From Flavobacteriales bacterium (GTDB lineage Bacteria; Bacteroidota; Bacteroidia; Flavobacteriales_D; Parvicellaceae): 64,000 nt of DNA. Below the pieces are notes generated by a model. It made no database searches. It saw nothing but the letters and a program-made list of their open reading frames with translations, and was not told the origin of the DNA. Position numbers and translations under genes: made by a program. Positions 25,412-34,296 of the stretch are shown here, piece by piece; position 1 is the stretch's first letter, and the number at the start of each line of letters is the position of its first letter. The stretch spans positions 1 through 64,000 of the forward strand of contig JAOASC010000015.1 of assembly GCA_025210295.1 (NCBI GenBank), read 5' to 3'.

Positions 25412-27655
25412 TTATTGTTTGATCACTTTTTTTACAAAAACTTGATCCTCAATAACAAAAACACACTGATAATTCCCTCTAGAAAGCTTTGATATCTCTT
25501 CCTGAAAGCTGTGCTTACCTATAGCTACGGGTAAATCTCTCTTTAGCAAAACTTTTCCCGTTACATCCATCAACAAAAATTGACCTTTGCCATTTTTATT
25601 TGAAGTAATCAAATAATCCAAAACTCCACGAACAGGGTTCTGTAATAATTGAAATGAGAACGCAGCTATAGGACTTTCCAAAACCCCAACAGAATTAAGT
25701 ACTGTTATCATTGATGAAAGGGTATCGTTATCACATGTTGCACTTTCTGCGATTAAAGTCACTTCATAGCTTCCTTCACTAAAATACTCAGACCAAGGAT
25801 GCTCTCCTGTACTAGTTAAACCATTTCCAAAATCCCAGACATAACTATCGGCATGACTTGAACCATTCGTAAAATAGGCAATTGCACCAGGTAAAAACAG
25901 GGTATCAGTTGAAAAAGTATAATTAGCTATAGCATCAGGCAATACTGTAACAGCTATATTTTGTGTTACCATATCATTATTCCCATTATTTGAAGCAACC
26001 AAAGAAACAGTATAAGTACCACTATGCTGATAACTTACAGCTGGGTTCTCAAGACTTGAATATGGACTTCCTTGACCAAAAGCCCACAGAAATGAATCAG
26101 CATTTTGAGAGTTATTCGTAAAATAAATGGAATCTCCCTCACAAATTGTGGTCGTTGAAAATGAAAAATCAGCTACTGGTAAACTACCTCCTACAGGAAC
26201 TCCTGTCCCTAAATATTCTAGTGATGGTTGACTTTCATTATACCCATTATCATATGCCGTCACAAGAAAGTGTGTATTAGCTGGCACAGTATTTAGATTG
26301 ACTGTTACACTCGTTCCTCTAACATAAAATGCAACCACATTACTGATATCAGAAATATCAATTGGAGAACTGGTTGAAGCATAAACATTATAATATTTTA
26401 CAGTATCTAAATCTGACGGTAAAGCAGGTACACTCCAACTGATTTGATAGCTCCCATTATTATGGTTTACACTTGATATAACAGGGGCGTTTGGAGGTAG
26501 ACTATCTTTCCATGGCATGGACGGAATGTTTGCCGGATACAAATACTTTGAGTTTTTTAATTGTGTCATTAAACTATTCGTATTACTATAAATATCATAG
26601 GCACTAAACATCGCCTGACCTTTACCTTGATTATTTCTAGCTCCGTCTACTTGACTTAAAATTTCAAATGCTGACCAGTTATTGGCTAACATTCTATATG
26701 CAGCTACACCAGGATAAACATGCCTTGAATTGGCATTTTGGACCCAATCATTTACCAAAACATTAAACATCGGATTGGTATTGATATCCCAATATATTTG
26801 AGGACAAAGGTAGTCATGTTTATTTTCAACCATCCACTGTCTTGAGTCTTGATAAATTTCGTGATACCCCTCCCAACCAGTAGCATTAGGTATGTTTTGA
26901 TAGATTCCAATAGGTGCACTTCCGACTTTAACATCAGGTTTTAATTGTTGGATTGTATCATAAGCTTCTCTTACAAATTGATTAATATTTTCCCGTCTCC
27001 AGTCAGCAAGTGGCACTCCATTTCCATAAGTATTATATTGTACAGCATCATTAAAATTATCATCAGGATATCGAATATAGTCGAACTGTATCCCATCTAC
27101 CTCATAGTTATTTACCAATTCAGCAACAAGTGAGACTAAGTAATCTTTGACTTGTGGAACCCCAGGATTTAACCACCATAATGTTGTTCCACTAGAACTC
27201 ACCCACTGTGTTATCCACGACGGGTGCTGATTAGCAACATGTTGAGCTGAAGCCGGCGAACTAGTTCCTGAATGGACATTATAAGTTACAAACCAAGCGT
27301 GCACTTCCATTCCCCTAATATGCGCTTGTTCTATGACATATTCTAATGGATCCCATCCTGGAGACTGCCCTGAAGTACCTGAAAACCATCTCGCCCATGG
27401 CTCTATGGTTGAATTATAATTAACATCTCCTCTGACTCTAGCTTGAAAATAGATGGTATTAAAATTTGCATCTAGTAAACTATCTAAGATTCCTTGCAAC
27501 TCTAATTTTTGAGCCGACTCGCCTGTTGTTTTTGGCCAATCAATATTCCAAATAGTCGTTAACCAAACTGCCCTAACTTCTTCTTTAGGGTGGTTTTGAG
27601 CATTAATAGCCACCGCAAAGAACAACATAAAAAGAAATGATATAAAAAGCCTCAT
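25412..27655 (-). CDS. T9SS-exported GH10-like (GHL10) glycosidase with PKD domains
   Basis: 747 residues. Signal peptide 1-20 (ending AINAQ). The glycosyl-hydrolase-like 10 domain (about 22-370) opens PKEEVRAVWLTTIWNIDWP and has NFNTIYFQARVRGD, GWDPLEYVIEQAHIRGMEVHAWF and VDGIQFDYIRYPDD. A fibronectin-like segment follows (about 390-485), then two PKD domains (SYVWDFGNG, SFLWAFGQG, each with S-G/EG-Y-V-L pattern). The last 75 residues (FQLLQNPVRGVLDY to KKVIKQ) form a type A T9SS sorting domain, so it is secreted or surface bound. GHL10 proteins are thought to act on peptidoglycan or other polysaccharides; the real substrate is not shown. Confidence 0.92.
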   Translation of the reverse strand: MRLFISFLFMLFFAVAINAQNHPKEEVRAVWLTTIWNIDWPKTTGESAQKLELQGILDSLLDANFNTIYFQARVRGDVNYNSTIEPWARWFSGTSGQSPGWDPLEYVIEQAHIRGMEVHAWFVTYNVHSGTSSPASAQHVANQHPSWITQWVSSSGTTLWWLNPGVPQVKDYLVSLVAELVNNYEVDGIQFDYIRYPDDNFNDAVQYNTYGNGVPLADWRRENINQFVREAYDTIQQLKPDVKVGSAPIGIYQNIPNATGWEGYHEIYQDSRQWMVENKHDYLCPQIYWDINTNPMFNVLVNDWVQNANSRHVYPGVAAYRMLANNWSAFEILSQVDGARNNQGKGQAMFSAYDIYSNTNSLMTQLKNSKYLYPANIPSMPWKDSLPPNAPVISSVNHNNGSYQISWSVPALPSDLDTVKYYNVYASTSSPIDISDISNVVAFYVRGTSVTVNLNTVPANTHFLVTAYDNGYNESQPSLEYLGTGVPVGGSLPVADFSFSTTTICEGDSIYFTNNSQNADSFLWAFGQGSPYSSLENPAVSYQHSGTYTVSLVASNNGNNDMVTQNIAVTVLPDAIANYTFSTDTLFLPGAIAYFTNGSSHADSYVWDFGNGLTSTGEHPWSEYFSEGSYEVTLIAESATCDNDTLSSMITVLNSVGVLESPIAAFSFQLLQNPVRGVLDYLITSNKNGKGQFLLMDVTGKVLLKRDLPVAIGKHSFQEEISKLSRGNYQCVFVIEDQVFVKKVIKQ

Positions 27656-27774
27656 CTACTAGATATTTAATCAATATTAAGGCTATTTACTGTGATTTCA
27701 AAATAACTTAGAAATCATTCCCAAAGTACTTTAATTTTCTTTCTAGCGCTTTACGATATCTTGTGTTGGTACTC

Positions 27775-28437
27775 CTACACTTTCCCCATTGATATTAATT
27801 CATAAAACTCATTTCTGACAACTTCATCCTCAAAGTCTCCACCATGAGCTACTGATGTTGTAAAACTAGATTTATCTTTTATTCCCCTAGAAGACACACA
27901 AAGGTGTTTTGAATGAATAACTACAATAACACTCTCAGTTCCCAGAGTTCTTTGTAAATCATTACAAATCTGTTCACACAATCTTTCTTGAACTTGCGGT
28001 CTATGTGCATAATAATCTACCAATCTATTCAACTTAGATAAACCTATCACCTTATCATTAGGAATATATCCTACATGAGCATAACCAATCATAGGTAAAA
28101 AATGATGCTCACAAGCAGAATCAATGACAATATCTTGCTCAATCAACATCTTTTTATAATTATACTTATTATTAAAAGTCGTTGTACTTGGTCTATTTTT
28201 AGGGTTTAACCCATAAAACAATTCTTTAACATACATTTTTGCAACTCTTGATGGTGTCCCTGCTAAACTATCATCAGATAAATCTAGACCTAACTCTTCC
28301 ATAATTTTTGAAAAATGATGCTTTATATTCTCTATTTTTTCCTCATCTGATTTAACAAAAGCATCAGGCCGTAAAGGTGTTTCTACACTTGTTGAAATAT
28401 GATTATCTCCTATAAATTCTATTTTCTCGCTTTCCAT
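27775..28437 (-). CDS. folE: GTP cyclohydrolase I (type IA)
   Basis: 220 residues. It converts GTP to 7,8-dihydroneopterin triphosphate, the first step of folate and tetrahydropterin synthesis. The zinc site is intact: Cys109 and His112 in SACEHHFLP and Cys180 in KHLCVSSRG. The motifs GLSKLNRLVDYYAHRPQVQERL and the GTP-binding IVVIHSKH are present. The chain is the normal length, with a slightly long N-terminus. It starts 3 bp after the MerC stop, so it shares an operon and operator (28867-28900) with merC. Being zinc dependent, it would be sensitive to the metal supply that a Fur-family regulator senses. Confidence 0.95.
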   Translation of the reverse strand: MESEKIEFIGDNHISTSVETPLRPDAFVKSDEEKIENIKHHFSKIMEELGLDLSDDSLAGTPSRVAKMYVKELFYGLNPKNRPSTTTFNNKYNYKKMLIEQDIVIDSACEHHFLPMIGYAHVGYIPNDKVIGLSKLNRLVDYYAHRPQVQERLCEQICNDLQRTLGTESVIVVIHSKHLCVSSRGIKDKSSFTTSVAHGGDFEDEVVRNEFYELISMGKV

Positions 28438-28440
28438 AAA

Positions 28441-28845
28441 CTATTTATTTTCTGATTGTACACATACGCCATCTTCACAGCTACAATACTTTTTGTTATA
28501 TAAATGTAAACCTATTAACATTGCAGAAGGAACATGCTTCAAAACACTTGGAATTGAATAGCCACCTACACTACTATTTATTATTACTAACACAAAAGCT
28601 ATCCAACTTGCCCAAAAAGCATATATCATCCATTTTTTTGTTGTGTATTTAACCGATGTTGCTACTGCAAAAAAAGAGATTATAATAAAAGCATAATCTA
28701 AGTATTGCCACCATTCAGGTGATGATTCACAACAAGTTGCTGTACATGTCTGCGCAACAAAAAGAAATGGTGTTATCGTACAATGTACAATGCATAGTGT
28801 ACTAAAAAACGCCCCTAAAACATCAGATTTTCGTGTTAGCAACAT
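28441..28845 (-). CDS. MerC-family membrane protein
   Basis: 134 residues with four membrane spans (about 10-32, 47-63, 70-90, 95-113). The metal-binding pair CIVHC (Cys18, Cys22) lies in the first span as in MerC, and further Cys lie at 34, 38 and 39. The C-terminal tail CSCEDGVC adds three more thiols. Classical MerC imports mercury, but Bacteroidota homologues usually occur without a mer operon and may carry other soft metals. Here it precedes folE and lies behind a palindromic operator typical of Fur-family control, so zinc or iron handling is more likely than mercury resistance (inference). Confidence 0.85.
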   Translation of the reverse strand: MLLTRKSDVLGAFFSTLCIVHCTITPFLFVAQTCTATCCESSPEWWQYLDYAFIIISFFAVATSVKYTTKKWMIYAFWASWIAFVLVIINSSVGGYSIPSVLKHVPSAMLIGLHLYNKKYCSCEDGVCVQSENK

Positions 28846-28866
28846 GATTATTTTTTATTTAGGCAA

Positions 28867-28900
28867 CAAAAATAACACTTTTTATGCAACATTGTTGCAT
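28867..28900 (-). promoter_or_regulatory. Promoter and 17-bp palindromic operator of merC-folE
   Basis: The palindrome ATGCAACA-T-TGTTGCAT (28884-28900) is perfect, with the 8-1-8 layout (core 7-1-7) seen in Fur/Zur/PerR boxes. The minus-strand -7 element TATTTTTG (28867-28874) is exact, and the palindrome covers the place where the -33 element would be. That is a classical repressor position. The ATG of merC is 22 bp beyond the -7 element. Confidence 0.65.
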
Positions 28901-29174
28901 TTTATAAAAAAAGACTGATTAATATTAATGAACAACATCCTCACAATATTAAAAGTTAGCATCAACTGTTAAATGAAAAATGAAATCAAGCAAAGCATTT
29001 TGCTTGGTTAAGGTTACTAATTTGAAATAAGATTCATCATTATACTAAATTAATACTCAATTATTAGATTCATTACTTCAAGCAAAAGTTGTAAATTAGT
29101 GGAAACGAAATGGAGGGAATAACAATATTTCTATTTTAATATTAGCATGTATAACCATATTAAAATTAAATACG
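28901..29174. other. Non-coding gap upstream of the thioesterase
   Basis: AT-rich, with only very short reading frames (12-15 codons). One perfect 7-bp hairpin CAAGCAA/TTGCTTG (28987-28993, 29000-29006) is not followed by a T-run. I do not see a consensus promoter for the gene at 29175. Confidence 0.5.
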
Positions 29175-29573
29175 ATGAGATTTCATACACGACAATGGGT
29201 AAAACCTGAAGACTTAAACCCCAATGAAACATTATTTGGAGGGAGGTTATTAGCATGGATAGATGAAGAAGCAGCTCTCTATGCTATAATACAACTCGAA
29301 AATACTCGAGTAGTCACCAAACACATGAGCGAGATTAACTTTATGTCTTCCGCTAAGCAAGGAGATATCATAGAGTTAGGATTAGATGTTGTTAAATTTG
29401 GAAAAACATCATTGACACTTCGTTGTGAAGCAAGAAACAAAATGACAAGAGAAACAATTTTGACAATTGCTTCTATAACAATGGTTAACCTGGATGAAAA
29501 TGGAAAACCCAAACCTCATGGTAAAAAAGCAATAGAATATGTAAAAGATAGGCTAAAAGATAGCCAAACTTAA
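29175..29573 (+). CDS. Acyl-CoA thioesterase, hotdog fold (YciA-like)
   Basis: 132 residues. It matches the acyl-CoA thioester hydrolase group: NPNETLFGGRLLAWIDEEAALYA contains the N-x-x-x-x-x-GG-x-L-x-x-W-x-D-E motif with the active-site Asp, followed by VVTKHMSEINFMSSAKQGDIIEL and LTIASITMVNLD. These hydrolyse free acyl-CoAs of various lengths in the cytoplasm. The chain is of normal single-hotdog length and works as an oligomer. It is followed on the same strand by rluE-like and a membrane protein gene, 52 bp and then 4 bp apart. Confidence 0.9.
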   Translation: MRFHTRQWVKPEDLNPNETLFGGRLLAWIDEEAALYAIIQLENTRVVTKHMSEINFMSSAKQGDIIELGLDVVKFGKTSLTLRCEARNKMTRETILTIASITMVNLDENGKPKPHGKKAIEYVKDRLKDSQT

Positions 29574-29625
29574 CATAAATATTCTTCACCTCTTATTAAT
29601 AAGATTTATATTTCACCATTCCCTA

Positions 29626-30204
29626 ATGCTCAATCACCGTCACTTTATCATACATAAACCCTATGGATTTTTATCTCAATTCATCTATGAAGGTAAAAGA
29701 AAAAAGAAAAAAGGGCTGCTTGGCTCTCTCCATGATTTTCCTGATGGTACCATGTCAATTGGTCGTTTAGATGAAGATTCGGAAGGATTATTACTACTAA
29801 CTACTGATGGTAAAACAAGCCATGCTGTAAGAAGTAAAAAAGTAGAAAAAGAATACTATGTTCAAGTTGACGGTAAGATCACCCCCGAAGCGATAGAACA
29901 ACTAAAAAAGGGCGTTGAAATTGGTATAAGAGGAACAAAATATATGACTTTACCATGTAAAGCAAAAATGCTATCTCCTTCCCCCATTTTCCCTGAAAGA
30001 TCAAGAAAAATACGTGATGAAAGGCATGGCCCAACTACTTGGGCTTCCATCACAATAACTGAAGGAAAATTTAGACAAGTAAGAAAAATGACCGCTGCTG
30101 TTGGCTTCCCTACTCTTCGATTGATTAGGGTTAGAATAGGTAACATTCACCTAAACAACCTCATAAGTGGTGGAGTTATAGAAGTTGAAGAATTAATCTT
30201 TTAA
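29626..30204 (+). CDS. rluE: 23S rRNA pseudouridine synthase, RluE-type
   Basis: 192 residues. RsuA-family catalytic domain with motif I HKPYGFLSQF, motif II GRLDEDSEGLLLLTTDG carrying the catalytic Asp49, motif III KEYYVQVDG and the C-terminal EGKFRQVRKMTAAVGFPTLRLIRVRIG. There is no N-terminal S4 domain, which in E. coli distinguishes RluE (U2457) from RluB/RluF/RsuA. The target position here is therefore likely but not proven. The downstream membrane protein starts 4 bp after the stop. Confidence 0.88.
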   Translation: MLNHRHFIIHKPYGFLSQFIYEGKRKKKKGLLGSLHDFPDGTMSIGRLDEDSEGLLLLTTDGKTSHAVRSKKVEKEYYVQVDGKITPEAIEQLKKGVEIGIRGTKYMTLPCKAKMLSPSPIFPERSRKIRDERHGPTTWASITITEGKFRQVRKMTAAVGFPTLRLIRVRIGNIHLNNLISGGVIEVEELIF

Positions 30205-30208
30205 TTAT

Positions 30209-30778
30209 ATGATGGACAACATTCTTGATGATACACCATATAAAAATGAAACTATACTTTTTTCAAAAGCATCAATAATAATTACAAGTATTTTGTTTTC
30301 GCCTATTTATGGAGGGTATTTATATTGCAGCAACTTAAAATTTGTAGGTCAAAAAAATAAAATCAATCGTACATTTATAACAATAGTCCTTTGCTACCTA
30401 TCAATTTTATTACCTCTTATGGGATTTGAATACCCTTCAATATCATTTTACCCCTACAAATCCTTTTTTATTGCAGTTTATTTCTCCCACTTTATCTCTT
30501 CTATTTTTATGACAATAATTCTATGGAATAAACAACTACAAAAAATAAGCTATACAACAATTTTTCCTTGGTACAGATTTATCAGTATTGTAATTATAGA
30601 GTTTGCATTAATAGTATATAGAACCTGGATTTATTCTGAAAATTATACCCAGCTTAACTTTCCATTACCAAGACATTACATTGATTTTTCTTTACTCAGT
30701 TTATTCTCTTTTATTTTTTATTTTTCTTTGGGTGATTTTGTAATTCGGCTAATCTCCAAGCGAAAGAAAAAGTCATAA
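30209..30778 (+). CDS. Membrane protein of unknown function
   Basis: 189 residues with about five hydrophobic spans (near 22-44, 58-74, 86-107, 125-146, 160-180) and a basic C-terminal tail KRKKKS. No family recognised. It starts 4 bp after the rluE stop and is probably co-transcribed. Its stop is immediately adjacent to the convergent tpiA stop with no intervening base, so no terminator separates them. Confidence 0.7.
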   Translation: MMDNILDDTPYKNETILFSKASIIITSILFSPIYGGYLYCSNLKFVGQKNKINRTFITIVLCYLSILLPLMGFEYPSISFYPYKSFFIAVYFSHFISSIFMTIILWNKQLQKISYTTIFPWYRFISIVIIEFALIVYRTWIYSENYTQLNFPLPRHYIDFSLLSLFSFIFYFSLGDFVIRLISKRKKKS

Positions 30779-31537
30779 CTATTTCAAAAAACCATTAACA
30801 ACAGGAATAAATGTTTCTGTTTTTAATGCAGCTCCACCTATCAACCCTCCGTCTACATCAGGATTAGCAAACAGTTCTTTTGCATTCGCTGGCTTACAAC
30901 TACCTCCATACAAAATGGAAATTTCTTCAGCTATTGTTTGCCCATATTTTTCAGCTAATAACTCTCTTACAAACTCATGTATTTCTTGCGCTTGCTCGGG
31001 GCTAGCAGTTACACCAGTTCCAATTGCCCAAACTGGCTCGTATGCCAAAATTACTTTAGTAATTTGTGTTTCATCTAAGTGAAATAGGGCTTTGACCACC
31101 TGTTCTTTAACTGTATTAAAATGATTCCCAGCTTCTCTTTCCGCTAGCACTTCCCCAAAACAATAAATCGGAGTTCTGTTGTTTTCAAGCAATACATTCA
31201 CTTTTTCTTTCAATAACTCGTTGGTTTCCCCAAAGTACTCCCTTCTTTCAGAATGTCCAACCAAACAATATTGAACACCTATACTTACTAACATTCCTGC
31301 AGAAAGTTCACCAGTATAGGCACCTTTCTCATGCTCACTACAGTTTTGAGCTGCCAAACGAATACGATTAGTTTTAATTTGAGAAAACTCACTTAAATAG
31401 ATTGAAGGAGGAGCAACGATAACCTGCACATTTTCATCTAATTGAGTTTCATTGCTTACTAACCCGTTATACAAAGCCAGCGCTTCTTGATGATTCATAT
31501 TCATCTTCCAGTTTCCTGCAACTATTTTTTTTCTCAT
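30779..31537 (-). CDS. tpiA: Triosephosphate isomerase
   Basis: 252 residues. It interconverts dihydroxyacetone phosphate and glyceraldehyde 3-phosphate in glycolysis. Catalytic residues are Lys11 (GNWKMN), His95 (VGHSERRE) and Glu167 (AYEPVWAIGTG). The phosphate-binding loop is YGGSCKPANA, followed by GLIGGAALK. Full length. It lies 6 bp after the ABC permease gene and may be co-transcribed with it. Confidence 0.97.
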   Translation of the reverse strand: MRKKIVAGNWKMNMNHQEALALYNGLVSNETQLDENVQVIVAPPSIYLSEFSQIKTNRIRLAAQNCSEHEKGAYTGELSAGMLVSIGVQYCLVGHSERREYFGETNELLKEKVNVLLENNRTPIYCFGEVLAEREAGNHFNTVKEQVVKALFHLDETQITKVILAYEPVWAIGTGVTASPEQAQEIHEFVRELLAEKYGQTIAEEISILYGGSCKPANAKELFANPDVDGGLIGGAALKTETFIPVVNGFLK

Positions 31538-31543
31538 ATTTTT

Positions 31544-32857
31544 TTAATTTATTCTTACTCTTGGATCTAAAATCCCGTATATAATATCTACTAAAATTGT
31601 AATTAACACAAAAAATGATGAAACAACTATTACTGCGCCCATAATTAAAGGTAAATCATCATTTTGTAACGCCGTGACCAATTCATTCCCTAAGCCATTC
31701 CATCTAAATACTCGTTCTACAAAAACCGAGCCTGCTAATAATGATGCAAACCAACCAGATATTGCTGTAACAACAGGGTTTAAAGCATTTCTTAAAGCAT
31801 GTTTTATGATGACCTTATAATGAGAGAGTCCCTTTGCTTTAGCCGTTCGTATATAATCTTGAGATAACACCTCTAACATCGAACTTCTAGTCAACTGTGT
31901 TACAATTGCCAATGGTCTAATTCCTAACGTAAGAGTTGGCAAAATAAGATTCCCCCAAAAATAACGATCTTCAGCAGTAACATCATCAAAATCAACCAAT
32001 GGACCTTCTGGATCTAATCCTGTTCCTGGAAGCGGAATTGAATTCCCTAATAAGTCTATTTCTTGAAAATTAAAAATACTATAACCAGCTATATATAACA
32101 CCCAAATTCCTACACCAATAAACCAACCTTTAAATCCCCAACCTAAGATTTTAGTTAAGCTTAGGGATACATTTTTATTGCTATTTAAGTACTTACTAAA
32201 TACCCCTACTACAACAAATAAAAACAGGAGTATAAAAGGGAAAGTAGGTAAATCTAATTGTTCAGACCAAACCAATCCTCCTACAGTAGAGATGATATAG
32301 GCTACAAAAAATGATGGGGCTGACATTCCAGTAACTGCAATTAAAAATGTTGACGTATCATAAAATGTACCTTTATTGATAGCGGCTATGATCCCTAATA
32401 CAATACCAATAAGAGTGGCTATCCCCACAGCTGAAAGCGCTAATATTGCTGTATCTGGCAGTTTTTCCTTAATCACCGCCCAAACATCTCTTCGCGTACT
32501 ATACGATCTCCTTAGGTAAGGAGCCTTTAATACTAAAGCTGATTGATCAGAAAGGCTCAACAAGGTATACTTCTCACCATATTTTTGCTCATCTAAATGG
32601 TAGTGGCTTTCTTGATGATTTGAATGCAAAGAAATAAAAGACAAATCATTTAAATAGAGTAAATACCTTTGACCTAAAGGTAAATCCAACCCTAAATCTT
32701 TTTCGATATTTTTAATAATCTCTTCAGTTGCATGTTGACCACCAACCATTAATGCTGGATTTCCTGGCTTAGCATTAAACAGAAAAAAAATAGCCGTAAC
32801 TACTCCAAAGAGCACCAAAAAGCCATAAATTAATTTCTTAAATGCAAACTTAAACAT
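31544..32857 (-). CDS. Peptide/nickel-type ABC transporter permease (DppB-like)
   Basis: 437 residues, about 100 longer than standard DppB/OppB. The first span and FLFNAKPGNPALMVGG are followed by an extra extracytoplasmic segment (about residues 60-115), then the permease core with the EAA-type loop LEVLSQDYIRTAKAKGLSHYKVIIKHALRNALNP. A further extra loop with two spans sits between (about 200-300). Large insertions like these are usual in Bacteroidota members. No partner permease, ATPase or binding protein is next to it; a related binding lipoprotein is encoded 17 kb away at 49420. Substrate unknown, oligopeptides likely. Confidence 0.9.
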   Translation of the reverse strand: MFKFAFKKLIYGFLVLFGVVTAIFFLFNAKPGNPALMVGGQHATEEIIKNIEKDLGLDLPLGQRYLLYLNDLSFISLHSNHQESHYHLDEQKYGEKYTLLSLSDQSALVLKAPYLRRSYSTRRDVWAVIKEKLPDTAILALSAVGIATLIGIVLGIIAAINKGTFYDTSTFLIAVTGMSAPSFFVAYIISTVGGLVWSEQLDLPTFPFILLFLFVVVGVFSKYLNSNKNVSLSLTKILGWGFKGWFIGVGIWVLYIAGYSIFNFQEIDLLGNSIPLPGTGLDPEGPLVDFDDVTAEDRYFWGNLILPTLTLGIRPLAIVTQLTRSSMLEVLSQDYIRTAKAKGLSHYKVIIKHALRNALNPVVTAISGWFASLLAGSVFVERVFRWNGLGNELVTALQNDDLPLIMGAVIVVSSFFVLITILVDIIYGILDPRVRIN

Positions 32858-32924
32858 CCGCCTAAGATAGCAATAAATTATAGTACATCACTTTACACTA
32901 GTGAAAGGTTGAGTTATTTTTAAT

Positions 32925-32958
32925 AAAAAAATCCAAATTTCAGTAGAAATTTGGATTT
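32925..32958 (-). terminator. Terminator of clpX
   Basis: Stem AAATCCAAATTTC (32929-32941) with GAAATTTGGATTT (32946-32958), loop AGTA, ending in a T-run on the minus strand. It begins 26 bp after the clpX stop. Confidence 0.85.
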
Positions 32959-32983
32959 AGTATCTATGAATAAACTTACTTAA

Positions 32984-34219
32984 TTAAGCCATAGCTTGTA
33001 CTTGACTAATTTTCGATTTACTAAACTTTAATTTTGCATATTCTAAATCAATAACTAATTCAGTGATATCATTAGATGGAGCTTCAAACATAGCATCAGT
33101 AAGAATAGCTTCGCAAATTGAACGCAATCCTCTTGCTCCCAGTTTTAAATCAATAGCTTTTTCCACAATAAAATCTAAAACTTCTGTTTTAAATTCTAAC
33201 TTAATATCATCTAACTCAAATAGTTTTACATATTGCTTTACTAACGAATTCTTAGGTTCAGATAATATTCTTAAAAGGGTTTCTTTATCTAAAGGATTTA
33301 AATGTGTTAACACAGGAAAACGACCAATCAACTCAGGGATCAACCCAAACTGTTTAATATCTAACTGGTTAACATAAGAAAGAATATTTTCTTCATTAAA
33401 CTCAATAGAATCATCATTTGAAAATCCTATTGCTTGAGTTTTTACTCTCCTTTCAATAATTTGCTTAATACCGTCAAAAGCACCTCCACAGACAAATAAA
33501 ATATTTTTAGTATCTATCTTAACCATCTTCTGATCAGGATGTTTACGACCTCCTTGTGGAGGTACACTCACAACAGACCCTTCAAGAAGCTTAAGCATCG
33601 CTTGTTGAACCCCTTCTCCTGAAACATCTCTTGTTATAGAAGGGTTATCACTTTTACGAGCGACCTTGTCTATTTCATCAATAAAAACAATCCCTCTTTC
33701 AGCTGCTCCAACATTATAATCAGCAGACTGAAGTAACTTCGACAAGATACTTTCTACATCTTCTCCTACATAGCCAGCTTCTGTTAAAACGGTAGCATCT
33801 GCAATTGCAAAAGGTACATTTAATAGCTTCGCAATCGTTTTAGCTAACAATGTTTTACCTGTACCTGTTTCCCCTACTAAAATCACATTGGATTTTTCAA
33901 TCTCTACCTCATCTTCTTCTATTGCTTGATTTAATCTTTTGTAATGATTATAAACAGCTACTGAAAGTACTTTTTTAGCATCATCTTGACCTATGATGTA
34001 TTGCTCTAAATGAGCTAAAATTTCTTGAGGTTTTAATAAAGTTAACTCAGAATTTCCAACATTTTGAATTCTAGCAGCAGCATCTTCTTTTACGATAGCT
34101 TCGGCTTGAACTGCACAATTATTACATATATGAGCCGATATTCCTGAGATTAGTAAATCTACTCCTGGATCATCCTTAGATTTACCACAAAACGAACATC
34201 TAACATCGTTCTCTTTCAT
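32984..34219 (-). CDS. clpX: ATP-dependent Clp protease ATP-binding subunit ClpX
   Basis: 411 residues. AAA+ unfoldase that feeds substrates to ClpP. The N-terminal zinc-binding domain has Cys8, Cys11, Cys32 and Cys35. Walker A GETGTGKT at 116-123, Walker B VFIDEIDK near 180, and the IGF loop is represented by IGFSNDDSIEF-type sequence; GARGLRSICE is the sensor-2 motif. The clpP gene lies just upstream, but a terminator sits between them, so clpX may also be transcribed on its own. Confidence 0.97.
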   Translation of the reverse strand: MKENDVRCSFCGKSKDDPGVDLLISGISAHICNNCAVQAEAIVKEDAAARIQNVGNSELTLLKPQEILAHLEQYIIGQDDAKKVLSVAVYNHYKRLNQAIEEDEVEIEKSNVILVGETGTGKTLLAKTIAKLLNVPFAIADATVLTEAGYVGEDVESILSKLLQSADYNVGAAERGIVFIDEIDKVARKSDNPSITRDVSGEGVQQAMLKLLEGSVVSVPPQGGRKHPDQKMVKIDTKNILFVCGGAFDGIKQIIERRVKTQAIGFSNDDSIEFNEENILSYVNQLDIKQFGLIPELIGRFPVLTHLNPLDKETLLRILSEPKNSLVKQYVKLFELDDIKLEFKTEVLDFIVEKAIDLKLGARGLRSICEAILTDAMFEAPSNDITELVIDLEYAKLKFSKSKISQVQAMA

Positions 34220-34241
34220 TCTTCTTTTTTTTAAGGGCTAC

Positions 34242-34273
34242 AAAAAACCACCTTAACAATAAGGCGGTTTTTT
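34242..34273 (-). terminator. Terminator between clpP and clpX
   Basis: On the minus strand, AAAACCGCCTT pairs with AAGGTGGTTTT (one G-T) followed by a T-run. It could partly uncouple clpX from clpP. Confidence 0.8.
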
Positions 34274-34296
34274 ATCTATACTATTTTATTAGTTAA

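Noticed and set aside
28987-29006. Hairpin CAAGCAA/TTGCTTG as a terminator or riboswitch
   Set aside because: There is no T-run, no further structure and no gene pairing; probably chance.
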